Assembly: GCA_963678675.1 (NCBI GenBank)
Contig: OY783198.1
Location: 23,174,684 to 23,238,683 of the forward strand
Reading direction: 5' to 3'
Length of the DNA stretch: 64,000 bases
Origin: Xiphydria camelus
Taxonomy: Eukaryota > Arthropoda > Insecta > Hymenoptera > Xiphydriidae
A program made the translations under genes and the position numbers. The notes below the pieces were generated by a model. It was not told the origin of the DNA, searched no databases, and saw only the letters and a program-made list of their open reading frames with translations. Below are positions 36,401 to 49,100 of the stretch, one piece after another. How positions within the stretch are numbered: position 1 is the first letter of the stretch; every line of letters starts with the position of its first letter.

Positions 36401-39258
36401 TGGACGCCCCTCGCGTTTACACCGGCTATTTACGCGGGGTGATAGAGCGCTCCGCTTATCCAAAGCCGCAACCGTTAGATCAGCCGGAAAGAGAAAGAGT
36501 GTGGCGCTTGGAAAAATATTTCGAGAGCACCTCGTTCGCGGACGCGTTCCGCTTTGGGCGAGATGAAGAACGGGTGAGAGGTCGGAGATGGAAAACGTTC
36601 GTCGAGGAGAGAGACTTTTATACGCGCGGAACCCACTCCATTGATCTTTCCCTCAGCGTCGCGTCGCGTTGAATAAACCTTGACTCGCTGAATATTTCAT
36701 TTATCGACGACGACGTCCTCCCGTGTCCCTGTGTCTCGGCGGGGGACATAAGAGCCGTGGTAGAAAAGACGGGGGAGACACCGTGCGCGGGTCTATCGGA
36801 TACGCGTTCCGTGAAAAAACGTGCAACGTCCCCGCTCTGATATCTAGGCTTTTCGAAACGGCCGGAGAATCTCGAGAGCTGAGCAAACGAGTCGACAAAT
36901 TTACGAGAAGCTATTTATTTTCAACTATCCAACCTTGAGAATAAAATTGTATACATTTTTTCCTCCTCGACGTCTCGCCTTGCTTTTGCGCGGGTCACCG
37001 AAAAATGCGGTAAATCAAGCGACTCGTATTTCAGAGCAGTGGTAATGGCTTCCGCGGTTGCAAAATAGCCTCGTCTCGCGATATATACGCGGTACAGTTA
37101 TTAATCGCGGTTCGCGGGGCGGGCTGAAAGACGAACGAGATTCGGAAGGCCGGAGCGCGTGGCATCGGCGCGGAACGAGTCACAGGCTCCGTTATCCGTG
37201 ACGTCTTTAACGACTTCGGACACGGCAACGAGATGTTTATTCGACTCGCGATCGTGCCTCATCTCGACACCGAGAGCCGTGGTACAATAATGAAATAGTC
37301 GGAAACGAGATCCTTCGTATTCGGATGAGATGTGGAACGCTTCCACAAATGACAATTTATCGCTCCCCGAAGATCGGTCCGACGACGGTCGAGAGGCGTC
37401 GCGCGTGGCGCGCACGGGAATGCAGTCCGCGTGCGGCGGATAATCGACTCGCCGTTGATAAGAGTCGAAGATCGTCCAACGATCGGGCGGAGCGCGGGTA
37501 TAATATACGATTCGACGCGTGAAACGCGCCTTTTACAATCGGTGAACGGATCGACGACGTCCCTACGGCCAGCGGTCTCGTTTCATCTCGAAGAAACACC
37601 TTCCGGGCACGCGACTTGCGTAACGCATTCCGCGCGTCCCACGTGTTAAAGCCGGGCGCGTGGCACCCACTCGACGTGAAAATACCCGTGGCTGAGCCGC
37701 ATGACACGCATTGTCTCCTTCGAGTCTGTTTTTAGAGCGCGACGGATGAAGAAAAGCGTCCGCGGTGACGCCGTTTTTCCGAGGAATTTCGCGCGCGGCT
37801 TCGAAGTTGTTCGGTATTCGTGGAAATGAGAGCGCGTAACGCGCGGTGTAGTATATCGATCGAGCGCTAGCGATACCCACGCGAGCGGACGAAAATCAAG
37901 GCCGCGCGGATGTGGCTCGACAAGATCGTCGACGGTAGAAGAGAATGAGGAATCGCCTCTCTTTCTCTCTCTCTCGCGCGCGGCAGCTCGCTCATACACG
38001 TCGAAATCGTTATCACCCCACGGCGTCAATTCGTGCCGCGTATCCTCATTTATTCAACGTCCTACGGTGATGACCATTTTATCAATTGAGCCTATCATCC
38101 AATCGCATTAACCTTGTCACCCATTCAGCGACCCCTGGAAGGCTCGTTATTGCTCTGTTCCTGTGACATATCGCGACGCGCTTCGAGGAAATTGACGCGG
38201 TTAAGTGTCACGCGCGTATACATATGTATAGCTCCCGCGGCGACCGTTCTCGACAATCGCGCCGACCGTTACACCAGGCGACACGAAAATCTCGGAGCGA
38301 GGCTCTCCGACGATCGAGGCAATAATCGCGAACGATTCAACGTCGCCGTGTGGCGCGCAACCCGACGATCGATCCGCGAGGAAATCCGCGCGCACAACGG
38401 CCTTTATTCCCGCGACGGCAGCGCTCGCCGATCCGTAGCGAATCCGCGTACTCACCCCGCAAAAAGTCCGATCAGCCTTCTATCACGGGGCACCGAACAC
38501 GCGAGCTCGGCGCGTTATCCCCGACCTCGTTGGGGAGCCTACATGCAAAAGCACTCGTGCGCGGGACCGCTCCGCCTTACATCTACAATGTACGTAAGCG
38601 CAATTCTATAGATCGGCCGGGCGCACGCGTTCGTGTGAGTGCGCGCTCGTTCCCAGAGAGCGCCTATCACGGCACACGTAAGTAGGTGCACGAGCACGCG
38701 CGCGTATTCGCCGCTCCGATAGTCGGCGTGTGAGCGGAGATGGGGGCTTTATCGCACGGTCGCGCGCCGAAGCTCGGCTGACCAAGATTCGTCAGATGAA
38801 CGACTCCGTCGGTTCCCTCTTTTGCGCGGGGACGGCGAATGAAATTCGAAGCGGTATCTCGACGTACAATTGCGCAAGCCTCCGCGCTACGGTGCATCCG
38901 CGCTCGAACGGTGTAGATAAGGGACGACTGTAAATGCCGGAGCCCTTCCACGCGTAATGAAAGATCAAGAAGAACAGATATCTCGAGATAATTTACGACG
39001 GTGGAGGGAGCGCGCGCGCGGGGGACGCTTCTAACCACCCTCCCGCTTTAAACTTTTCTTACATAACTCGGTATGGTGCTCGACGTAATGCACCCAGCTC
39101 TCCGAGATAGTCGTTGTACCGTTAGAGAGTCACGAGTCTACGGCGTCCCTCGAAAATTCAATTACCGTCGGATGGAAAAAATACTGGACATTACTGCGAG
39201 CGTTTTTATGCGGCGACGTAAGATTAAGTTCATCGGTAGGCAAAGAGGAGGAAAAGAT
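33431..39258. other. Upstream of tetraspanin: no gene recognised
   Basis: CpG-rich DNA with many chance open frames of low-quality composition. It contains a GAC-repeat near 34890-34912 and (CT)n at 35633-35654. It may include tetraspanin 5' UTR intron sequence or promoter. Confidence 0.4.
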
Positions 39259-39419
39259 TTTTTTGTCACTCAGTGTCAAATACTCGGTTTCATGGGCGTC
39301 CTCGACGCATGTGAAATCATCTTTCACACACCAATTCGTGAAAAGTTGCGCAGTGCGTGAAATAACCTGCGCAGTGCGTGAAATCGTCAACCTCGTATTT
39401 GACACTTAGTGACAAAAAA
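39259..39419. mobile_element. 161-bp inverted-repeat element (MITE-like)
   Basis: Left arm TTTTTTGTCACTCAGTGTCA and right arm its near complement (TGACACTTAGTGACAAAAAA), extending to about 28 bases per arm. The interior contains a tandem duplicated GCGCAGTGCGTGAAAT unit (about 39349-39385). No clear target duplication. Confidence 0.65.
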
Positions 39420-39424
39420 TAGAA

Positions 39425-39539
39425 TTCGTTATTCGGTTGTTTCGCGCCGTTCTAACGAGTGTGATTGCCGTACTCGCTTCGCTCGTGCGGCAAACTTCAC
39501 ACTCGTTAAAAACAGCGCTTCACGCCCTAATAACGAAAA
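39425..39539. mobile_element. ~115-bp imperfect hairpin element adjacent to the previous one
   Basis: Outer arms TTCGTTATT / AATAACGAA and inner perfect 12-bp arms TAACGAGTGTGA (39453-39464) and TCACACTCGTTA (39497-39508), with an additional TTGCCG/CGGCAA stem and a CTCGCTTCGCTCG centre. The whole unit folds on itself. A small MITE is likeliest; a structured RNA cannot be excluded. Confidence 0.55.
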
Positions 39540-42500
39540 TAACTAGTATTAAGTACAAGCGAGTGCCGATTCTCTCGCGGAGTGCTTTCTCGTTTGGGCG
39601 TTCGATCGCAAAAATCTGTTGAAAGAATCATAAGCGGAACGCAGCTGGATGTGTCCTTTTAAATGCCGCTCAGCGAGACTCCTCGCGTTATTCCAATCCG
39701 CGAATGGAGTATGGAGATTCCTACTCGTCCGATCCCTTTTACACGGAGACTCGCGGAGAGATTGGAAGTCGTCTTCAGTCGACTGTATCTTTCTCCCTCT
39801 CTCTCTCTCCCTCTCTAGGCCGGACCAGAAGATCCAGAAGACTGCGTGGGCTCGGTCGGTTCCACTCGACGCGTGGGGGTTGCATTTTGAGGAGTGGAGT
39901 GCAGGTGTCCGCTCACCTTCGAGCGCGAGAGTAGCTCCGGCGCGCGCGTGCGCTCGTGTTTCTCGGATCAGTCGGCTGCCCACGCCATCCGCTCGCCGCG
40001 ATTGCACCGTGTAGAATTGGATAATGCCGCAAAAATAGCCGGATTTATGCCCGCCGAAGAGAATTGTGGGAAGGTACAGCCACGTGAGTGCATGCCACTT
40101 TCTGCGCCCGCGTCGTTATTCGCGTGGGTGTAGCTGCTCGTTGCGTCGTGAATTCTTTGTACGCAATTGCAGGTATCCGCGCTACGTGTACGTCGACTAT
40201 TGCGAGTGCACGCGAATGCGTTTATCGATTGCCAGGCAAAGCCCTCCCGTCGCACGAGCGAGACCGCGCGGCAAACGCGGCGGACAACGCGAAATTACTT
40301 CTCCCGCGGCAGAACTCGCCTCGAAGGAGAGAAAGACGTAGGTACACTCCGCCCTTCCGACGAAACGTTTGTCCGATTCTAGCGCGCGGTTCGATAAATC
40401 AACTACAATTTCTCCTGCTCGTCCGACACGCGGAATCGCTTTCTTCGAAACCGAGACAACCGGCGAACGAACGATATACGCGCCGCGTGTTTACGAGATG
40501 TACCGTCCTTGATATACCGCGGAGAGACCGAAGAGAAATGGAGAAAGAAAGAGGAAGTATTTATCATCCGAAACACTCGGAGATCTTCGGGGTTCGTAAA
40601 CTGATTTACCAAAACTATCAGCGACTGGTTGGGTTTGTTACGCGTGCGTACCTTCGGCGTTCGTTCAAAGGTCTTTTCGTAATTGCGAGTCTTGGGAAGA
40701 CACACGCATAGAAATTGCGGTGGAACTGGAAATGTCGATCGGGTTCGAGTTTTCATCGTTTCGCCCGGCATAAAGTTCCGGTAAGTCATTAAGGACGAAT
40801 TTCAATTCCAGGGTGCGCGATTTTACGACGGGAAAGCAGGGTGCAGGGTGTGTATACGTTACCGAGCGATATAGAAAAAAAAGGGTCCGTTCGCACGTGC
40901 GTTGCGTGGTTTGTCCGCTGATTGCGCAAAAACAGGAGCAGCTGTTTCCGCCGGAGTTTAACGCCAGCCAATTTATAGTCGGGGCTAGACGCTAATTTAC
41001 GAATGGCACGGGCACACGCGGGAAACTCGGAATGAATTAATTTGTTGCACCCGTGGCGCTGTTAGCGGCGCCGCTGGCGTGTAGGAAGATCCCCCGAGCT
41101 CCGGTAGGTGACGCTGCGACGCGCCTCTCCGTCGCGCGATCCTTAGCGGCACTGGAGGCTTCCTGCGCGGAGCGCGGGCGAGCGATCAAAATAAATTTGC
41201 GCGATCGGACGCTCCGCGTGAAAGCGGTGGGACGATTTGTGCCCCCCGAATATCGTGTCGCTGGGAGCGGCGAAATGACGCGACTTGATTTACGGGTTTG
41301 GCGAACCGTAGAATTCGTGAGAAATGAATTCCTCGATGAACGGGGATCGTTCAAAGTATCGCACACGCGAGAAAAGTAATTCGAGTGACAGTTTGAACGA
41401 CGAATCGGAAAGACGTCGAGGACTCGACTCGCTCTTTCGACGCGTACTATTCGTTCGCTTCTCTTTAACGATTTTAAAAGTTCTTCCCTGGACGGTCTTC
41501 GGGCGAGTAGCGATCGGAATCGGAATGGACGAAACTCGTCTTTTTTTTTCCATGTCCCGAAACACTGGAAACCGGTTGATATCATCTCGAAAGTAAAGTT
41601 TCACTTTGTTCGGCCCTCTTCAATTCAAACAACACTCGCATACCTTTACGAAAAGTGCTCGTCGTTAGATCTTCTTAATTTAAAAGGAGCCAGGGCCCAC
41701 AAGTGCAGCGATACCATCTCGTTTGGTCGAATCACGTCGGAAAAGTTGCCCGGGTCGAGAAACGGGAGGAAGGAAGAAACGAGAGCCGCGCGAGGAGGGA
41801 CGATGAAAATGTCTGGTCGGCGAGTGAGAGTTGTGCGCCGATATACGTGTCAAATTGTCGCCGTAGAACGGGGGAAATGCCGTCCCGAAAAAGCGGGAAA
41901 TGGAGAGCGTGGAGCAAAGCGTGCGGTTGGAGAAGAGGGAGGAGTGCGGGAATGTGGTAAAAATGGCGAAAGCAAGACTCTTCCCGAGACGTGAATCGTA
42001 AAGCCGGTTGGCGGTGTCGGAGGAGACGTCGTGGGACGTGACGTAATTATTGCCTTCGCTCCTTTAAAAGTCACCTCACAATGAACGGTTTCGTCGCTCG
42101 GCTCGAGTCTACGAAAAAGAGCGTATAGAGCAGGCCGTTGAATAGCATGCTCCGGCGAAAATTTAATTTCTTCCACTCCCCCCTCCCTCCGTCAGCGTCA
42201 CCGTCGCCGTCGCGTTTCCTTTCCTCGTTTCTCCCGCGATTTCCTTCTTCTTCTTCTTCTTCTTCTCCGTCTAATGGCATCGACGAGGAGAGGCACTCGC
42301 GCGAGGTCACGCGCGGCTCGATTGTTTCCAAAATCAAATTCCACGTTTGCACGCGCATGTGAGAGAGTGAGAGAGAGGAAATTCACGGTTGTGCAGGCAG
42401 CTTAATGGCACTGGCTCGTTTCGCAGTCTCGCCGGGCTTTCAGAGGTGGCCAATTACGACGTTCGCGTCGGGTTCCACGCTCTTTCTCGTTTCCTCCTAC

Positions 42501-43018
42501 GCTCGCCCACTCTTCCTCCTGGCGAAATGAACTCTCTCGGCCGACGCGATTAATTTCGAAAGAGCGGGTCCTGCGATCCGGCGTCGCACCGTTTACACGA
42601 AATCGATGAACCGAGATTTTTGTAATTACGAACAGAGGCCGTCGGGCTTTTTCTCGCACGGCGAATCTTCGTCGAGGGCAATTTCTTTCGGTGGAAAATT
42701 CGCGGATCTCGATCGCGAAGACCCGCATATCGCGCACCCAAGTTCGGGGGAATCGGATCGCCGTAACTGTATCTTATCCGGTCACTGGGTTATGTCATGT
42801 GGACTCGGTGGGATCCGTTGCACGCGCTGCTCGCCGTAGCGAACTCGATCGACCCGACTAACCTCGGAGGAGCCATTGTTGCAGGATAAATCGCGATACC
42901 ATGACGACTAGTTTTCTCTCTCTCTCTCTGTCTCATATAGGTATATGTATAGATACGACGAGGCACTGAAAGAAGTACACACACCCAAGTATTTCTATAG
43001 TTTCACGGATATATACTT
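39540..43018. other. No gene recognised
   Basis: CpG-rich DNA with (CT)n near 39798-39818, a (TTC)n run at 42243-42266 and a CT run near 42909-42928. Open frames here lack recognisable domains. Confidence 0.4.
42243..42266. repeat. (TTC)n microsatellite
   Basis: About eight tandem TTC units. Confidence 0.9.
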
Positions 43019-43156
43019 TCATATTTTTTTCTTCTCATTTTTCTCAAACATAGTATATCGTTATAAAAAGTTCGTTACGATTGTCGCGAGTATCCCACGT
43101 GGCACCATACACATGAAGAATGTGTATTTTGAGAAAAATGAGAAGAAAAAATATGA
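43019..43156. mobile_element. 138-bp inverted-repeat element (MITE-like)
   Basis: Arms of about 29 bases: left begins TCATATTTTTTTCTTCTCAT (43019-43048), right is its complement ending at 43156. The only arm difference noted is one extra T in the left T-run, so insertion may be recent. The target duplication is unclear (TT on both sides at most). Confidence 0.7.
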
Positions 43157-44246
43157 TTAAAAAAAACAAAACGTGTGGCCGCCACGCGCGGAAGAAGTGA
43201 AACTTCGACACCAGTTTCTCTGAATTTGATTCCGGTGGTATTAGCTTCAATTGGCTCTACGAAGAAGCATTGTGTAAAAGACTTGCACATTACGGTTTTT
43301 CGTGTCGCCGCGCGCGATTTCAGTACCCTCAGCAAAGAAGTTTCACTTTAAAAAGTGCAATGATTTTCGCATCTCTTGTATTACGTACGTCATCGAAGAT
43401 CCGCGTCAGCCATATTTAGGTATACCCCTTCGTACGTTCCATCCTATACATACAGGTACATATACATACACGCAGAGGAGACGTACCTATACCCAACCGA
43501 TACGTGATATCGGAGTAGGTATTGGTGCCCGGAGAGATGCGCATGCGAATCCTCCGACAGAGTGAAAGGGGCGGTGGGTAGTTCGTTGCTCCGGTTCGAC
43601 ATTGGTATAGCGCGCGGATATCGGCTTAATCCGATCGCGAGGGATCTCGAAGGAGAATCAATTTCCAGATGGAGGAGAAGTCGTGTACGTAAAATTCCCA
43701 TAAAGCCCCGAGTATCTTACGGTCGATAACGTATCAAGGGTAGGTAGAAATAGCGATTCGACCGTACCGAGCGTTAACGAGATACGGGTTTTAACCGGGA
43801 AAAACAGTCCGAAGAGAGAAAATTGCCTTCCAATAATGCAACGCGCGCGAGTGACGATATACGGAGAGAGATGAAGGAGACGACGTTTCGCGAGAACGAC
43901 GTCAAGCGCGAGCTGCGTTTATCTCCGATACTTTATCAAGTTTTATACCGTCGCAATATCGCGTTTGCACGAAAATCGGAGCGATCCTCGGATTACTTCG
44001 TTCGATGAGACAGAGACCCCGAAGACGGTTCCTCGTCTCTACGCTCGTTGCTATTACGCGGAATTAGGATTCCGCGGAATAAAATGTGCCGATCCTCTAA
44101 CTATCGTCAAATCGATAATTTATGCCGGGTTGAATGATCTGATCGCAACGTCGTCGAGGCTGAAAGGTAATTAGCGACATTAACGATGCGATTCTACTCG
44201 TTCTTCTTAATTGCGAGTCGGTTGCAGCCTCATTTAGGATCGAATT

Positions 44247-44501
44247 GAAGGGCTTATTGGAAAAACGTGACAAGCCACAAAATCATTTTATTGAGAAGAC
44301 GAGCTTTGAAGCTTCATAAAAATCTGTGAAATGCATATTTGATTAATATAACCCCTCAGTGTTTTTAACAAATGTACTCTAGCTCATATATTAACGTCTG
44401 CAATCTTAAAGTATGAAAAAATAACGCAGGGGACTACTACAAAGTAAACTATTTATTTTTGAACAGAGTGTGGCTTGTCACGTTTTTCCGATAAGCCCTT
44501 C
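44247..44501. mobile_element. MITE copy B, GAAGGG termini, AATT target duplication
   Basis: Terminal inverted repeats of 33 bases (starting GAAGGGCTTATTGG) with a single mismatch, 255 bp in all, AT-rich interior. Flanked by AATT on both sides (44243-44246, 44502-44505). Same end motif, length and duplication size as copies A and C, but the inner TIR and interior differ. Confidence 0.88.
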
Positions 44502-44505
44502 AATT

Positions 44506-47500
44506 ATACCAGCGAAATACAGACATTCGGGTACACGGATCGTCTTTTGGAAAATCGAGCGAATCAAGCGAAGAGCTTTTTCTTCGTCTATTTCGCGTAA
44601 ACAAATTCAACAGCGATCGCGTCATCCGCGATCAGAGCCCGTTTATCACCTACACGCTTCTTTATGCGTTCGAAAACAAACGAATCGTGACGATATCCGA
44701 GGTGGTGGTTGTGGTGGTAGCCCGTCCCCAGATGGCCCCAAGAGGAAACGACGGCGATAAGGCCGATATCGCTGGCGCGCGTAGTGGCGACATCTGTCGA
44801 TACGAGCTTTCGATTATTTTCATAACGCAGCGGAGACCGTCCCCCTTCCGCTACTCTCTCGGGTGCTCGGTACAATTTCCTTCTCGAGATAGCCCCCCGC
44901 GTTATCGTTCGCGCTAGCGAATCCTCAACGACTCTATGAATATTTATCAGGCGCGACGCGGAAAATTGAATGCAATTACCACGCGTTCGAAAGAGGTGCG
45001 AAGTTCACCGTGCATTTCCAGCCTTTCGTTCGCAATCTTATCGGAATACTTCCGAGCACCACGCTTCTCTACTCGCAGGCTTCACGCGAGTTTTCCTCGA
45101 CCGAGACGAGCTCTCCTTTCACCGAGCGTCGCGTATTACATCGAAATTTCATTCGACTCGCGCGCAACTTGCGAGGCGACGACTAATTATAAAGGCAATA
45201 AGGCGTCGACACGTTGCGGAAATATCGAAGCGAGCCGGCGACGGCGCATTCGACAACACTTCCGCGGTCGGGGTGCGCGGTTCGTCTATTGCACAGCCGA
45301 GATCGTTTCGCGGATCCGACGAGAACTTTCGAAAAGTTCATCGAAAGCGGAAAGAGCTCGGTTGAAGCGAACGCGCGGGTCGAGCTGTCGTTCTTCCCGC
45401 GTTATTTAGTTCGAAAGTGATTTTTCTCGGACCCGCGTAGTTCCCCTTTCTTCGTCTTCTAATTGGATAACGGGCGCCGTTGATCCGTACGGCTTGTTTG
45501 TTCGGCGATTCCACTCGCCGCCGAGCGACAATCGAGAAGCGAAGGATCGGTGTTACGCGTACCGAGTCGTATAGCTCGTGTCACGAATTATTTACGGAGC
45601 AGTTCGTGGAACCGAAGGCGGAATTACCGCGGGGAAGTAATCGTCGTTGTTCCGCCGTTCCCATGAAAATACGCGAGGAAAAATTGGAACCTATGTGTGA
45701 TTCGGACAACTGAAGCGCGACAAGTCGTCGGACTGGAAAATTCAGAAAGAGAGCTCAGAGATATTTGAAATCGCGCCACTTTTTTTCACAAGGAGAATCG
45801 TGAAGGTTTACATTACCGGAGTAAAGGGAAGACGAGACGTTCGAACGACTACGGATTCCGAAGAGGTACACCCGATGGCATTCCTCCCTCCAACGCTCCA
45901 CCCCGCGGCATCGAAACTTTTTACGAGACACCGCGAGAAGGGAGCGATCAGCCGTAGAAGCGAGCCTCGGGAGGACCGAGGTGGGGGAGGTTTCGCGAAG
46001 GTGGGTCGCATCTATTAAAACCGAGCGAGAATTCTATCAGTCCGTAGGAACAAAAGTTAAATTACTTTATAAAGGCGCGAACCTTCCCCCACCCTCAGCG
46101 CGGAGGAAACACGGCGGGTTCTTGCGCGGGCGCGGTCGTTTCCGCGCGTTGCGGGCGAACGAGAAGTGCTGCGATCGCGAGCATTCTTGCGCCGATAAGA
46201 ATTTTGGACGACACTCCGACCGCGTACGGATCGAGTGGTTGCGACAGGAGGGGTCGGAAGCACGTCCCTTCCCCCTCCCTTCTGTTTTTTTTATTTCCAC
46301 CAACTACACACATCACATTCCTGGTCCCGTCAAGCCATATTCTGACTCATCGACAGGTGACGTTTACAAAAATTTTACATTATGATGAAGATTTTCGTCT
46401 TATTTAGTCGTAGTTTCATTTCCAAACTTAGTCTTAATGTCAATATTTTACTTATATTACAATCTCGACATAATTTTACCCGTAATCGACAAAGTCAATT
46501 AAACCGATCCCTCCCGACGACAACGATGTAGAAGGCGCACGGAGGAGAAACGAGAAATTCTTCCAGCTCCGTTCCGCTCGGAAGGCCAATCCACTTTGTC
46601 CGCTTTCCACGGACGGATGGAACGCCGCTGGCTTTTAATCGTTCGCGGGCGAACGGCGGGAGAGCCGGGGAGTGAGAATTTATCAAAGCTCGACAAAGGC
46701 GCATTCGTCCGCGCCGTCCTCGCTCAAGGAAATTCTTTCGAGATCGGACGAATGGATGCGCTCCTGAAGACGGTGATGGGAAGTTCGGAGTGGGGAGGGG
46801 GGGGGGTTCGACGACGGGTCTCCGCGAGGAAAGAGGGAAAAACAAACTTTCCAATCTGACTAAAATGAGCCGGGGTTCTTACACCCCGGCTGCAATTTCC
46901 CCGAGAAAGAACAGATCGGCCGGGACGACGCGCGAGTTGCGCCCTTTCTCTACGCCGACCGCAAAAACGTAAGCTCGAACTCGCGAACGAGGACCGAACG
47001 TTCCACACGGTCGGGTTTTATTTTCCGCCGTAAACGTGATTGCATTCCACGTGACGAGGAGATTTGCCTTGCCGCGTTGAACGAAGAGAGAAGAGGACGG
47101 AGAGCCGGTCGAAAAGTCGTCCCCGGAGAGGGATGAAGTCGAAGCGACGCGAGGGGGGATCGGTGCACGGAAGACACCGATGAAACGCATCGTCGCCCGA
47201 GGTCACGCCGGTCTGTATTCTCTTCGGGAAGAAAGGAGGAGCGAAAACAACGGAGAGGAGAACGGTTCGCGGAGTCGAGATTGTACAAAAAATCTTGTTT
47301 CTTCGTTACCAGTGGTCTTTTAACGGAAAGCTGCGATACGGCAGTGTGCATCTGGAAAGCGCGAGCCCGCGAAAGAAGCTTTTCTCGACGAGTCGCACCG
47401 AGGCGACCGTCTCTGTTCTCGTCTCTTTCTTCGTTACCCGACGCGAAGAGCGATCCCCCGCGCGCGACTCTCGAGCGACGCGGCCGCAAACGTTAAAAGA

Positions 47501-48429
47501 ACGATCGAGTTCGTCGAAAGTTACGAGGGTCCGTGATCGATTCCGTCGGCGATCGAGCTGCAGAGTTTCTCGCGTTTTTCCGAATCCACCTCGTCGACCG
47601 TCTCTCCGTATGGATGAGTCCGAGTTCTTTGCGTCGCCAGCTCGCCGGCGTATAACGAAGGGAATTCCCTGACTGGACGCGCGGTGCGAGTCGCTCTACC
47701 TCGACTAGATAGGTAACCCCCCCCCCCTCCGCGGCAGCACTCGCGCTCCTCTCGTTACGGTCTCTCCTCCCAGGCAGCGGCGCGCGAAACTTCGAGCCGT
47801 CGCGCGCTCTCGTCGAAAATCAAGTTTGTACAGTCGAATTCTTCTCGTCGGAGTAAACGCGAGCGCGCGAGAATCGAGAGCGGGGCACGTGGGCGTGTCA
47901 ACGCCAGGCCGCCAAAGTTCCGTCGCCGACGGGAGGAAACTCGTGCCTCCTCGCCGTGCCAAGATCCCCTCCGAGGAGACGATCATCCTCTCCCTCTCCT
48001 GCCAACGCCGCTTCCCCTCAACTTCCCGTTCACGGTGCACGGATGCTCGAGGTGCACCCGACTCGCGCGAGACCGGACGAAATCAAATCGTGGTTGGAAG
48101 AAGTGGAAACGACCCCCTCCCTTTTCCTCAGACGCACCGTACACCCAATCCCGTGTTATTGTTCAAGGATTGGTATGTCGCGCTGTCGCGAACAATTCGT
48201 CGTTCTCCGTTCCGGGAGAATTGAGTCGACGGGCTCAGAATTCTGGGCGCGTATCGCTTCTTCCGCCTCAGCCACGATAGTTCCACCTTTGCCGGTGCTT
48301 TCGCGTCCTTACGCCTTGAGATTAACTCGCTATTTATTAAACATCGTCATTGGCCATTGGAGAGAGACGCGGAACGTGCAATATCGCGGTTAGTTTTACA
48401 ACAGAACGTCCGAAACGTCCGGAGATGAT
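44506..48429. other. No gene recognised
   Basis: CpG-rich DNA. It contains an AT-rich patch at about 46290-46500 without identified content, a G run near 46797-46806, a perfect 9-bp stem/6-base loop hairpin at 46868-46891 and a C run at 47717-47727. Confidence 0.4.
46868..46891. other. GC-rich perfect hairpin
   Basis: AGCCGGGGT, loop TCTTAC, ACCCCGGCT. Could act as a cruciform or RNA stem; no gene context to assign a role. Confidence 0.5.
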
Positions 48430-48765
48430 TATACTTAGAACATTGTTAATCGCACTCTTATTATTGTCGCACTCTTCAATGATGACGAGATGTAATTCGG
48501 GAAAGAATATTTTAAGGTTTACTACTTCAATTCTTTCAAATGGATTACGATTAGGTATAATTGTATTTATTATTTCAAAATTTGTTTCATCTTTTTTTTC
48601 AGCATATCTTCATGTAACATCATCACGTAGATACTGAAATTGAAAGAACTCGACCCCCAAAAGGAATTATCAATTTTAGTCCTCGTAATATTCCTTTATT
48701 AAAAATGCATTGATTCTATTATCTTCTGGAAAAGATCACTAACTTGATCCCGTCATAGACTTCCG
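48430..48765 (+). pseudogene. cox3: Nuclear mitochondrial insertion (NUMT): fragment of cytochrome c oxidase subunit III
   Basis: In an AT-rich island, translation with the invertebrate mitochondrial code (TGA=Trp) gives hallmark cox3 segments: QWWRDVIRE at 48477-48503, NGLRLGIIVFIIS around 48540-48580, RPPKGIINFSPRNIPLL around 48650-48700, then ALILLSSG and SLTWSRH (to about 48760). Together these cover about 90-100 residues of the middle of the protein. At least three frameshifts and standard-code stops interrupt it, and one expected Trp codon is now TCA. It is therefore a dead nuclear copy, not a gene. The left edge (48430-48470) is uncertain. Confidence 0.9.
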
Positions 48766-48842
48766 TTTCGTGGCGTGCCGGAGCCAGTCTTTTGAAAAAC
48801 CCGTTGCTCGGATTTTCTCGCGGTCGGCGAGCTTATGGATTT

Positions 48843-49096
48843 GAAGGGGTTCTTTCAAAAACAGCATTTGTCAAAAAAATTAATTTTTGTAGTATTGGTA
48901 GTAATGCCTACTCTTTCATTATATCTAACCGTATACGATTTCTTTCTCCCAAAAACTAAACTAATATTAATATAGTTTTATAACTATTGCCGAAACTTGC
49001 TTTTTATATCATAAATTCTTAGGAAGATAAGTGCTTTTTTGTTGTCCTCGAAAATTTCATTTTTTTGACAAATACTGTTTCTGAAAGAAACCCTTC
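48843..49096. mobile_element. MITE copy C, GAAGGG termini, ATTT target duplication
   Basis: Inverted repeats of about 40 bases (left begins GAAGGGGTTCTTTCAAAAAC; right complement GAAGGGTTTCTTTCAGAAAC), 254 bp in all, AT-rich interior. Flanked by ATTT on both sides (48839-48842, 49097-49100). It inserted about 80 bases downstream of the cox3 NUMT. Confidence 0.85.
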
Positions 49097-49100
49097 ATTT

